Part shown: piece after piece, positions 36,805-44,690 of the stretch
How positions within the stretch are numbered: the stretch's first letter is position 1
How the letters are laid out: every line of letters starts with the position of its first letter
NCBI GenBank assembly: GCA_015521565.1
Contig: WANX01000112.1
Coordinates: 1-44,690 of the forward strand
Origin: Candidatus Hydrothermarchaeota archaeon
Lineage (GTDB): Archaea; Hydrothermarchaeota; Hydrothermarchaeia; Hydrothermarchaeales; BMS3B
Reading direction: 5' to 3'
Length of the DNA stretch: 44,690 bases
Translations under genes and position numbers: made by a program
Notes under the pieces: generated by a model
What the model saw: only the letters and a program-made list of their open reading frames with translations
Told to the model about the DNA's origin: nothing
Database searches by the model: none

Positions 36805-37203
36805 ATGCTGCGCTGGAGTAGCAGACTCGCCATCGGCGTTGAGGAGATAGACGCGCAGCACAGGGAGCTTTTTGAGCACATAAATACCCTGCTGGAGGCC
36901 TGCTCCCGGCGCAGAGGGGAAGAGGCGATATTTGAGGTAATCGACTTTCTTGATGCGTACATCGCTGACCATTTTGGAACAGAGGAGGGACTGATGAGAA
37001 GGCACAGGTATCCTGATTATCACAGCCACAGGGCACAGCATGCAAAGTTTGCTGCTGAGTTCTCAGAGCTGAAAAGACGCCTTAAGAGCGGCAGGATATC
37101 TGCTGCTGTTATACCGACCAATCGCCTTCTGGTGGACTGGTGGATAAATCACATAAGCAGGTCCGACAGGGAGCTGGGAGATTTTTTGAAGAGCAGATTG
37201 TAG
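36805..37203 (+). CDS. Hemerythrin-like protein
   Basis: 'IGVEEIDAQHRELFEHIN', 'DAYIADHFGTEEGLMRRHRYPDYHSHRAQHAKF', 'WWINHISRSDRELGDFL'. Confidence 0.94.
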   Translation: MLRWSSRLAIGVEEIDAQHRELFEHINTLLEACSRRRGEEAIFEVIDFLDAYIADHFGTEEGLMRRHRYPDYHSHRAQHAKFAAEFSELKRRLKSGRISAAVIPTNRLLVDWWINHISRSDRELGDFLKSRL

Positions 37204-37253
37204 AAAGGTATTAATCTGAGGAGACCCAAAATTAGGTTAGTGGAGGTGCTGTT

Positions 37254-37757
37254 ATGAAGAAGATGACGGAGGAGAGTTTGAAGTCCGCCTTTGCAGGAGA
37301 GAGCCAGGCACATATGAAGTACCTTATATTTGCGGAGCAGGCGGAGAGGGATGGGTTCCCGAACATTGCGAGGCTCTTCAGGGCGATTGCGTATGCTGAG
37401 CAGGTGCATGCCACAAACCACTTCAAGGCTCTCGGGATGCTGGGAAAGAGTCCCGAGAATCTTGGCTCCGCCATAGAGGGTGAGACCTTTGAAGTTGAGG
37501 AGATGTACCCGGCGTACAATGCCATCGCCGAACTTCAGGGAGAGGAGAAGGCGAAGAGGAGCATCCGCTATGCGCTTGAGGCGGAAAAGATTCATGCAGA
37601 GCTCTACTCTGAAGCCAGAAAGCTGGCCGAGGATGGCAGAGACATAGAGATAGAGAAGGTGAGCATCTGCTCAGTGTGCGGCCACACGGTGATAGGTGAT
37701 GCTCCGGAGCGATGCCCTGTGTGCAACGCTGGAAAGAGCGCCTTTAAGGAATTCTGA
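37254..37757 (+). CDS. rbr: Rubrerythrin (second copy)
   Basis: '[34 protein letters not shown]', 'CSVCGHTVIGDAPERCPVCNA'. Confidence 0.95.
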   Translation: MKKMTEESLKSAFAGESQAHMKYLIFAEQAERDGFPNIARLFRAIAYAEQVHATNHFKALGMLGKSPENLGSAIEGETFEVEEMYPAYNAIAELQGEEKAKRSIRYALEAEKIHAELYSEARKLAEDGRDIEIEKVSICSVCGHTVIGDAPERCPVCNAGKSAFKEF

Positions 37758-37769
37758 AGGGGTGAGAGT

Positions 37770-38132
37770 GTGACGGAGTTTTCCCTTAAAGGTGTGAACA
37801 AGCCCCGTGACCCGGAAAATATGACGGACATGGAGAAGAAGCACACCCCCGTGATTCATCTGCCCGAGGAGATAAAGGCAGGGGAGCCTTTCAGCGTGAA
37901 GGTTGTTGTGGGGGAGCTTTTGAAACATCCCAATGAGCTCTCCCACTACATAAACTGGATTGCGCTCTACGACGAGCAGTACACCTTCCTGGGAATGGCA
38001 ACTCTTGCTCCTGTGGTGAGCCACCCCAGGGTGAGGTTCACAATAACCCTGGATGAGCCCACCACCCTGCGCGCCTTCGCCTTCTGCAACCTCCATGGCC
38101 TGTGGCAGGGCAAGCGGGAGGTAAAATTTTAA
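37770..38132 (+). CDS. Superoxide reductase (neelaredoxin/desulfoferrodoxin type)
   Basis: 'EKKHTPVIHLPEEIKAGEPFSVKVVVGELLKHPNELSHYINWIALYDEQ', 'CNLHGLW' iron-site motif. Confidence 0.93.
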   Translation: MTEFSLKGVNKPRDPENMTDMEKKHTPVIHLPEEIKAGEPFSVKVVVGELLKHPNELSHYINWIALYDEQYTFLGMATLAPVVSHPRVRFTITLDEPTTLRAFAFCNLHGLWQGKREVKF

Positions 38133-38141
38133 GGTGGGCGC

Positions 38142-39350
38142 ATGAAGGCGAAGCAGATAAAGCCCGGGATATACTGGGTGGGCGCTATAGACTGGAATGT
38201 CAGGGACTTTCACGGATACGTCACCCCCAGGGGCACAACCTACAACAACTTCCTTATAATGGACAGGAAGATAGCCCTCATTGATACTGTGAAGTACGAC
38301 TTTGCGGATACAATGTTCGAGCGCATCCGGTGCCTGACAAATCCCGAAAAGATACGTATTGCCGTGTGCAACCACATCGAGATGGACCACGCTGGCTCCT
38401 GGGACAGGGTTATGAGCCTGGCGAAAAAGGCCACGCTCTACTGCACCGAGCGAGCCAGAGAGGGTCTGGAGAGGCACTTCGATACCACCGGCTGGGATAT
38501 CCAGACGGTGGGCACGGGCGATACTGTGAAAACGGGCGAGAAGACCCTGATGTTTATAGAGACACCAATGCTCCACTGGCCGGATAGCATGATGACCTAT
38601 ATCAGGGAGGACAGGCTCCTAATCTCCCAGGACGCTTTTGGACAGCACTTTGCCCAGGCGGCACTTTTTGATGACCTGGTACAGGAGCAGGAGCTCCTGG
38701 AGGATGCGGTAATAGACTACTATGCCAACATACTCATGCCCTTTGGCAGACTGATAAAGGCGAAAATTGCAGAACTTCAGCGGATGGGGCTGGAGATAGA
38801 CATGATAGCACCTGACCACGGTGTGATCTGGCGGAAGAATCCTGAGAAGGTCATAAAAATGTATCTGGACATGGCAGAGGGAAGGGCCAGAGAGGGCATA
38901 GTGATAGTCTATGACACCATGTGGCATTCCACAGAGCGGATGAGCAGGGCGATTTTGGACGGCATTCTGGATGAGGGCGTGTATGCGGAGGTTATAAAGC
39001 TCAGGGAGACACCAATGAGCGTGGCGATAAAACAGTTCTGGAAGTACAGGGGTTTGCTTGTGGGCACGCCCACTCTGAACAACCTGATGTTTCCGACTGT
39101 GGCGGAGTTTTTGCAGCATCTGCGGGGTCTCAGACCGCAGCACAGAATAGCCAGCGCCTTCGGCAGCTACGGCTGGGGCGGTGGTGGTGTTAGGGAGGCG
39201 CTGGGCATCCTCAAAAGCATGAAGCTCGAGGTGGTTGAGCCGGGATTTGAGGTGAAGTACCGCCCAATGGGGGAGGACTACCGGCAGGGATACGACTTCG
39301 GCAGGCTTTTTGCCCGGAAGGTGGTTGAGTACCACAGCGGGTTTGAATAG
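38142..39350 (+). CDS. fprA: FprA-type flavodiiron protein (A-type flavoprotein)
   Basis: Beta-lactamase-like 'CNHIEMDHAGSW', flavodoxin domain 'IVIVYDTMWHSTERMSRAI', 'ASAFGSYGWGGGGVREAL'. Confidence 0.95.
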   Translation: MKAKQIKPGIYWVGAIDWNVRDFHGYVTPRGTTYNNFLIMDRKIALIDTVKYDFADTMFERIRCLTNPEKIRIAVCNHIEMDHAGSWDRVMSLAKKATLYCTERAREGLERHFDTTGWDIQTVGTGDTVKTGEKTLMFIETPMLHWPDSMMTYIREDRLLISQDAFGQHFAQAALFDDLVQEQELLEDAVIDYYANILMPFGRLIKAKIAELQRMGLEIDMIAPDHGVIWRKNPEKVIKMYLDMAEGRAREGIVIVYDTMWHSTERMSRAILDGILDEGVYAEVIKLRETPMSVAIKQFWKYRGLLVGTPTLNNLMFPTVAEFLQHLRGLRPQHRIASAFGSYGWGGGGVREALGILKSMKLEVVEPGFEVKYRPMGEDYRQGYDFGRLFARKVVEYHSGFE

Positions 39351-39361
39351 GAGGTGAACCC

Positions 39362-39496
39362 ATGGCAAGGTACAGGTGCACCGTGTGCGGCTATGTGTAC
39401 GACGAGGAAGCGGAGGGCAAGGCTTTCGACGAGCTGCCCGAAGACTGGCACTGCCCGGTGTGCAATGCGCCAAAGGAGGCCTTTGAAAGGGAGTAA
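39362..39496 (+). CDS. Rubredoxin
   Basis: MARYRCTVCGYVYDEEAEGKAFDELPEDWHCPVCNAPKEAFERE*; classical CxxCGYVYD...WxCPVCNAPK. Not in the ORF track as such. Confidence 0.96.
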   Translation: MARYRCTVCGYVYDEEAEGKAFDELPEDWHCPVCNAPKEAFERE

Positions 39497-39501
39497 GGCC
39501 T

Positions 39502-41013
39502 CTACCCCTCACTTTTTTCAGCAGCAAGTTTTTCCGCGTACTCCTTCTGCATCGCATCGCGGTAGTACTCGGGCAGGACGTTGAAGGCGCAGAAGGGCAC
39601 AGCGCGCAGGTCAGGCGTAACGTAGTGGATGGCGCATCTTTTAACCCTCGCTATGTCGTAGTTGTACAGGTCCATGAAGTGCATCAGCCCTATGAAAAGG
39701 GCGTTATGATGGAACTTCGCCAAGGCGCGGTAGTCGTGTCTCACCAGCGCGGCGAAGAGGATGGGATATATTTTCAGGTTCTCGGGAGCCCCTGCCGCAT
39801 CGATAAAGCGTCTTATTCCGGATAGCAGCTTTATTCTCTCTACAAGTCCACCGCCGCCCTCCTTTATGCGCTCTGCACTCTCGTTCAAATACTCCAGCAA
39901 GCCGTCGATGTCTATAAAGCGCGTTATGGGCACAAGCTTGTTGCCGTCCTTGAACACGTAGGTTGCCATACCGCAGGCAAAGTGAGTGGTGAGCTCGTAC
40001 TGCTTCACCCCAGTGAGCGCCTCAACTATGTGGGATATCGCGGCAACGCTCGGCACGGGGTAGAAGTCCTCCCGCGCTATTGCGCCGGCAGTCTGCTCCT
40101 CCAGGGCGAGAATAACGTCCGGTATCGTAATGCGGTGCTTCTCCCGCTCCTCCCGGGGCATTCTTCCGACCAGCGAAACCGGCTGGAAGTTCACACCGCG
40201 AACCACGTCAATGTTTTTAAGGGCAAATTCAACTATGTCGCCAAGCTCATGGTCGTTTTTGTTCTTTATAACCGTCGGGACAAGCACCAGGCGCATATCA
40301 GCGCGCCTCGCATTCTCCAGGATTTTCGGGATGTAGCGGTGGTTCTTCTGGTTGGTCTCTGCGGTTACCCCGTCGAAGCTCAGGTACACAACGCCCGCGC
40401 CGGCTCTTGCTATAGCTCTGGCAAGCTCCGCATCCCGGGCAAGCTTTATTCCGTTGGTGTTCAGCTGCACGTGGTCGAAGCCCAGCCGCTTCGCAAGCCT
40501 GATAATCTCCACCAGGTCCTCTCTTAGAGTTGGCTCACCTCCGGTAAGCTGCAGCGCATTGCAGGGCACCGGCTTCTGGGCTTTGAGGTAGCGCAGCATG
40601 CGCTCAATGTCCGCGAGCGAGGGCTCGTACACATAGCCCGCGCGCTCCGCGTAGTAGAAGCAGTACCAGCATGCGAGGTTGCAGCGGTTTGTTACCACCA
40701 GATTGGCGAGGGCTGTGTGCGATAGATGGGCCTCGCAGGGTCCGCAGGAGAAGGGGCAGCTCTCAAGCTTTGTGGTGGGATTTGCGAAGCCCTGGCCGTC
40801 GTGGGCAAAGCGCCGAGCCTTTTTATAGAGCCAGTAGTCCCCCCAGTACAGGTCCTCAAATTCACCGTGCTCACCACAGCGCTTTCGCATGTAAACCTTC
40901 CCGTCGCGCTCAAAAATCTCTGCCCTCACAATCTTCCTGCACTCAGGGCATAGGGAGGCGGTGGCTGTGATGAGCCTTTCAGCATGCGCCTGCCTCTGAG
41001 CTGCAAGCTGCAC
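39502..41013 (-). CDS. tes: Radical SAM protein, tetraether lipid synthase (Tes/MJ0619-like)
   Basis: 503 aa; N-terminal Cys motif 'CPECRKIV...CGEHGEFEDLYWGDYWLYKKARRF', 'CPFSCGPC', radical SAM 'NRCNLACWYCFYYAERAGYVYEPSL', 'LQLTGGEPTLREDL'. Confidence 0.8.
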   Translation of the reverse strand: MQLAAQRQAHAERLITATASLCPECRKIVRAEIFERDGKVYMRKRCGEHGEFEDLYWGDYWLYKKARRFAHDGQGFANPTTKLESCPFSCGPCEAHLSHTALANLVVTNRCNLACWYCFYYAERAGYVYEPSLADIERMLRYLKAQKPVPCNALQLTGGEPTLREDLVEIIRLAKRLGFDHVQLNTNGIKLARDAELARAIARAGAGVVYLSFDGVTAETNQKNHRYIPKILENARRADMRLVLVPTVIKNKNDHELGDIVEFALKNIDVVRGVNFQPVSLVGRMPREEREKHRITIPDVILALEEQTAGAIAREDFYPVPSVAAISHIVEALTGVKQYELTTHFACGMATYVFKDGNKLVPITRFIDIDGLLEYLNESAERIKEGGGGLVERIKLLSGIRRFIDAAGAPENLKIYPILFAALVRHDYRALAKFHHNALFIGLMHFMDLYNYDIARVKRCAIHYVTPDLRAVPFCAFNVLPEYYRDAMQKEYAEKLAAEKSEG

Positions 41014-41025
41014 TCATACCACCCC

Positions 41026-42288
41026 CTAATTTTTTGCACCTTTCACAAGTTTTGGGAACTGTATGAAGCGGTTCAGCACAACCAGATTGCATAGCACAGC
41101 CAGCAGCAGCAGCACACCAAAAAGCTGATTCGCCACACCGGCGAGAAATATCAGGAACAGCCTCACATCACGCTTCATGAGGTTCTCAGTCAGATTAAGA
41201 AAGGTGAGCCCGAAGAGCTCCGCTCTTGAGCCCGTGTAGCTTATGGAGTAGCTGCCGAGCATTGCAAGACCGCCAACCAGCCAGAGCTCCTCCGGATTGG
41301 TGGCGATTATTCCCAGGAGGATGAGCATATCCGCATACCTGTCCAGGGTGGAGTCGAGAAAGGCACCGTAGGGTGAGGCCACCCCACGCAGACGCGCAAT
41401 CTCACCGTCGCAGCCATCTATAATCGACGAAACCTGGGCCATTATTCCGCCCAGGGCAGCATACCCGTAGGCAAAGAGTCCGCCGGCCAAAGCGCCGAGC
41501 AAAAAGCTGAAGATTGAGATGGCGTTTGGAGTAACAGGCGTATCAACCAGCCTCCGGGAAATCCTGAGGGAAATTCTCCTGTTTATATACCTGGATACAA
41601 ACCCGTCCACAGGCTTTATCAGGCTCCTGAGCAGCATCTCCTCGGCACGCCTGAGTTCCTCTCTCGTGTCCACATCCCACCACACATAGCCGGTGGCGTC
41701 GAATGCGCGCAGCCTGCGTCTTCCGGCCAGGTGCTTCATAACGTCTGTGACTGTAAATCTGCCCTCAAAGCGCCGTGCTGCCTGGAGCACCTCCGGCGTG
41801 CAGTAGAAAACCCCTGTATCCAGTGCGTTGTAGCTGGAAAGCTCCTTTCCCAGGTCAGTTATCCAGCCTTCTGTGTCAACCTGCACCTTGGTCGCCTCCT
41901 CAAGGTTCCGTCCCTTAAGGCTGTAGTCAACACACAGGGTTGTCGTCTCGGGTTTCGACTCCAGGAGCTTTGCCACCATCATGTGGTCGAAGATGTGGTC
42001 GGCCATCACCAGCACAAAGGGTTCGCCTCCAGCAGCTTCCGCACCCTTGAGCAGCGAATATCCTCCCTCTCTCTCAACATCCTCGTTGTGCACAAGCCTG
42101 ACCCTGCCGTTCAGGTGCTCCCTGACGCGCGGGTCACTGTACACCACTATTATCTCCTTTATGCCCGCCTTTCTGAGAGCGTCTATAGCCCTGTCCACGA
42201 GCGCCCTTCCAAGAAGGCGAACAAGGGGTTTGGGGAGGCTCGTGCCAAGCCTCTCCCCCTTTCCAGCGGCCAGAACGACCGCCTTCAT
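41026..42288 (-). CDS. Bifunctional IPCT/DIPPS (CTP:inositol-1-phosphate cytidylyltransferase / di-myo-inositol-phosphate-phosphate synthase)
   Basis: N-terminal nucleotidyltransferase 'VVLAAGKGERLGTSLPKPLVRLLGRAL' fused to CDP-alcohol phosphotransferase 'DGCDGEIARLRGVASPYGAFLDSTLDRYAD'; next to inositol-phosphate synthase. Confidence 0.88.
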   Translation of the reverse strand: MKAVVLAAGKGERLGTSLPKPLVRLLGRALVDRAIDALRKAGIKEIIVVYSDPRVREHLNGRVRLVHNEDVEREGGYSLLKGAEAAGGEPFVLVMADHIFDHMMVAKLLESKPETTTLCVDYSLKGRNLEEATKVQVDTEGWITDLGKELSSYNALDTGVFYCTPEVLQAARRFEGRFTVTDVMKHLAGRRRLRAFDATGYVWWDVDTREELRRAEEMLLRSLIKPVDGFVSRYINRRISLRISRRLVDTPVTPNAISIFSFLLGALAGGLFAYGYAALGGIMAQVSSIIDGCDGEIARLRGVASPYGAFLDSTLDRYADMLILLGIIATNPEELWLVGGLAMLGSYSISYTGSRAELFGLTFLNLTENLMKRDVRLFLIFLAGVANQLFGVLLLLAVLCNLVVLNRFIQFPKLVKGAKN

Positions 42289-42290
42289 CT

Positions 42291-43394
42291 CTACTCCTTC
42301 AGCGCCAGCTCTGGTGCCACCCTGGTAAGGGCGTTCTCCTTTATGAACTCCTCCACCATCTGCCTGGCGACTGCATCTGGATACTGCACCGGCGGGTGCT
42401 TGAAGAAGTAAGCGCTCACACCCTCGAGGGGACCGGCGATGCCATTGTCCAGTGCCAGCTTCGTCGCACGTATCGCGTCGACGGCTACACCGGCGCTGTT
42501 GGGGGAGTCCTCCACGGAGAGGTGCACCTGGATTGTGAGCGGTATGTCGCCGAACTTCCTGCCCTTTACGTAGATGAAGGCCTGCTTGTTGTCGTTCAGG
42601 AAGGGCACGTAGTCACTTGGCCCTATTCGCGTGGGTATGTCGTAGTCCACCACACTGGTCACCGCCTCCGTCTTGCTTATGCGCTTTGATTTGAGCCTGG
42701 ACTCCTGGAGCATGTTCAGGAAGTCGGTGTTGCCGCCGATGTTGAGCTGGTAGGTCTCCTCCACCTTTACGCCCCTGTCCTTGAGCAGCTGCACCAGTGT
42801 GCGGTGGAGTATCGTCGCCCCCACCTGGCTCTTGATGTCGTCGCCCGCAACAGGCAGGCCGGCGTTTGTAAACTTCGCCGCCCACTCCCTGTCGCTGGCT
42901 ATGAATTCTGGGATGCAGTTCACAAAGCCGCAGCCAGCATCTATGGCTGCCTGGGCGAAGTAGCGCGTTGCCCTGGCGCTGCCCACCGGTAAGAAGTTCA
43001 CCAGCACGTCTGCATTAGCCTCCTCCAGCGCCTTGGCCACGTCCACCGGCTTCTGCTTTCTGCTTACAGGTACTGTGCCACGGAGATACCTGCCTATACC
43101 GTCGAGCACAGGTGCCTTGAGCACCTCTACGCCCAGCTCTGGCACGTCGCAGAACCTGGCTGTGCAGTTGGGCTCTGTGAATATCGCCTCGCTCAGGTCC
43201 CTGCCCACTTTGTTGGCGTTAACGTCAAAGGCTGCAACAAACTTTATGTCGCGTATGTGGTAGCCACCGAAGTTCACGTGCATTAATCCCGGTACGAACT
43301 CATCGTCGCGTGCATTTTTGTAGTACTCCACACCCTGCACCAGCGAAGATGCGCAGTTTCCAACACCTGCAATTGCCACTCTCACCTCAGCCAT
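42291..43394 (-). CDS. ino1: Inositol-3-phosphate synthase
   Basis: '[22 protein letters not shown]', '[18 protein letters not shown]', '[12 protein letters not shown]', '[24 protein letters not shown]'. Confidence 0.95.
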   Translation of the reverse strand: MAEVRVAIAGVGNCASSLVQGVEYYKNARDDEFVPGLMHVNFGGYHIRDIKFVAAFDVNANKVGRDLSEAIFTEPNCTARFCDVPELGVEVLKAPVLDGIGRYLRGTVPVSRKQKPVDVAKALEEANADVLVNFLPVGSARATRYFAQAAIDAGCGFVNCIPEFIASDREWAAKFTNAGLPVAGDDIKSQVGATILHRTLVQLLKDRGVKVEETYQLNIGGNTDFLNMLQESRLKSKRISKTEAVTSVVDYDIPTRIGPSDYVPFLNDNKQAFIYVKGRKFGDIPLTIQVHLSVEDSPNSAGVAVDAIRATKLALDNGIAGPLEGVSAYFFKHPPVQYPDAVARQMVEEFIKENALTRVAPELALKE

Positions 43395-43448
43395 CGGATC
43401 ACCTCCTCTACTTTTTCTGTTCCCACAAGTTAGCGCTACAGCTCTGGC

Positions 43449-44033
43449 TCAGGTTTCAATTGTGCTCTCGAGCTTGCTGCGCTTGCCCAGCCCCACAACC
43501 TTGAGCAGAGAGCTCCTCTCCGACCGGGTGAGCCTGAGTTCTTTAACAGCCTCCCTGCCAGCCCTCCTCACCTGGTCAAGCACATCTTCTGCTCGCTGGA
43601 GGGCATCCTCGTAATATTCAATCTCCTTTTTTACGTCCTCCGCAATTTTTGTAAGAGCCGCAAGCCTCTGGAGGGGATCTGAAATCGCTCTGGCGCTCTC
43701 CAGACGGAGGGTGTGGACACTGTCCTTTTCCGCCTCTGAATGAGAGGGTGTGCGCAGCTTCATGGAAAACTCCTCGGGAGATATGTCCACCCGCAGGGAA
43801 ATGTGCTCGGCAATCTCATAATACTTTCTCGGCCTGCCACGCTTTATTCTCTCCTCCTCTACAGTGAGGATGTTTGCCTTCTTCATCGAATCCAGATGCC
43901 TCGCAAGTGCCATCTTCTCCACACCCATCTCCCTGCTGAGCTCTGACAGGCACTTCGGCTCCTGACTCACCCTTTTTATAATCTCCCTCCTGGTCCTGTT
44001 TCCCAGTATATCGAGCAGCTCATCAGCACGCAT
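43449..44033 (-). CDS. ArsR-type winged-helix transcriptional regulator
   Basis: 'LLDILGNRTRREIIKRVSQEPKCLSELSREMGVEKMALARHLDSMKKANILTVEEERIKRGRPRKYYEIAE'. Confidence 0.9.
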   Translation of the reverse strand: MRADELLDILGNRTRREIIKRVSQEPKCLSELSREMGVEKMALARHLDSMKKANILTVEEERIKRGRPRKYYEIAEHISLRVDISPEEFSMKLRTPSHSEAEKDSVHTLRLESARAISDPLQRLAALTKIAEDVKKEIEYYEDALQRAEDVLDQVRRAGREAVKELRLTRSERSSLLKVVGLGKRSKLESTIET

Positions 44034-44081
44034 TTTTCTACATATTGTTACTTTAATATCAAAAGAAAGGTTTTTTGTAGA

Positions 44082-44324
44082 CTACTCCTCGGACTCTCTG
44101 CTCATCCTGTAATCGTCGTAGCCTATCCAGGCAAGCACCAGTCCGGCAAGCAGAAGCACAACACCGAAACATGCTGCGAACACCAGCAAAAGGGCTCGCC
44201 AGAAGGGCACCATGACGCCGGAGCTGAGTACATCGCTCAGCACAGGTATGCGCACAAAATACCAGGCTATCCCCAGGATTACAAGCACCGCCCCTGATAG
44301 CATCTTCATAACTTCCCCGCTCAT
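44082..44324 (-). CDS. Small two-TM membrane protein
   Basis: MSGEVMKMLSGAVLVILGIAWYFVRIPVL...RALLLVFAACFGVVLLLAGLVLAWIGYDDYRMS; start choice uncertain. Confidence 0.6.
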   Translation of the reverse strand: MSGEVMKMLSGAVLVILGIAWYFVRIPVLSDVLSSGVMVPFWRALLLVFAACFGVVLLLAGLVLAWIGYDDYRMSRESEE

Positions 44325-44393
44325 GGCCGCCACCTCCGGAAAAAGGATGCGGAATAACATGCTAAAATTTTTTGTCACAAGATGTTACCATAA

Positions 44394-44690
44394 TCATTTC
44401 TTCAGAATTACCCTAACCTTCATAATCCTCCTCCCTCTCATCTTCTCCACTCTCAGCTTTGCATCCTCGAATTCCACTTCATCCCCCGGAGACGGTATTC
44501 TGCCCAGGGTGTTGAACAGCAATCCGCCCACTGTATCGAACTCCTCCTCGGGAAGGGCGATGTTCAGTGCCTCATTCACATCGTGGATGCTCATCCGCGC
44601 GTCAACGACAACCTCCCTCTCATTTATCCGCTCCAGCGGCTCTTCTTCGGCGAGGTCGTACTCGTCCTTTATTTCCCCCACAATCTCCTC
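44394..44690 (-). CDS. CorC/HlyC-type transporter-associated domain, C-terminal part (truncated by window edge)
   Basis: 'EIVGEIKDEYDLAEEEPLERINEREVVVDARMSIHDVNEALNIALPEEEFDTVGGLLFNTLGRIPSPGDEVEF'. Confidence 0.88.
   Translation of the reverse strand, partial: EEIVGEIKDEYDLAEEEPLERINEREVVVDARMSIHDVNEALNIALPEEEFDTVGGLLFNTLGRIPSPGDEVEFEDAKLRVEKMRGRRIMKVRVILKK

Noticed and set aside
37671-38576. 301-aa minus-strand ORF opposite superoxide reductase and FprA
   Set aside because: Antisense artefact of three well-supported plus-strand genes.
1-44690. CRISPR arrays, tRNA or rRNA genes, insertion sequences
   Set aside because: No regular spaced direct repeats, no cloverleaf or rRNA-like conserved stretches, and no transposase or integrase motifs were recognised by eye; a tRNAscan/Infernal run would be needed to exclude small RNAs.

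Overview
The window is a gene-dense, GC-rich segment of an archaeal chromosome. It is most likely a thermophilic euryarchaeote: the sequence carries dtdA-ftsZ-secE-spt5-L11-L1-L10-L12, pelota, rqcH, MBF1, PurP, EndA, archaeal phosphoglycerate mutase and a di-myo-inositol-phosphate pathway. The main accessory regions are: (i) an AT-rich island holding a decayed PIN-domain remnant and an apparent MjaI-type (CTAG) restriction-modification system with an RHH protein, in a window where CTAG is almost absent; (ii) an LpxC-like metallo-deacetylase with conserved metal-ligand motifs, unexpected in an archaeon, next to ArsA/GET3; (iii) a membrane-anchored pentaheme c-type cytochrome; (iv) a MetV-MetF methylene-tetrahydrofolate reductase operon with a small coupled protein; (v) a HemE-type uroporphyrinogen decarboxylase near a TIGR04053-like radical SAM/SPASM protein; (vi) a dense oxygen-defence cluster (wHTH, two rubrerythrins, zinc ribbon, hemerythrin, superoxide reductase, FprA, rubredoxin) behind a repeat-bearing promoter; (vii) a tightly packed ino1 - IPCT/DIPPS - tetraether-synthase-like operon that would join a thermolyte pathway to membrane-spanning lipid synthesis. 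Several small ORFs missing from the supplied track (39, 44 and 48 aa) are also supported. No rRNA, tRNA, CRISPR array or transposase was recognised. All family calls come from motif reading without database searches.
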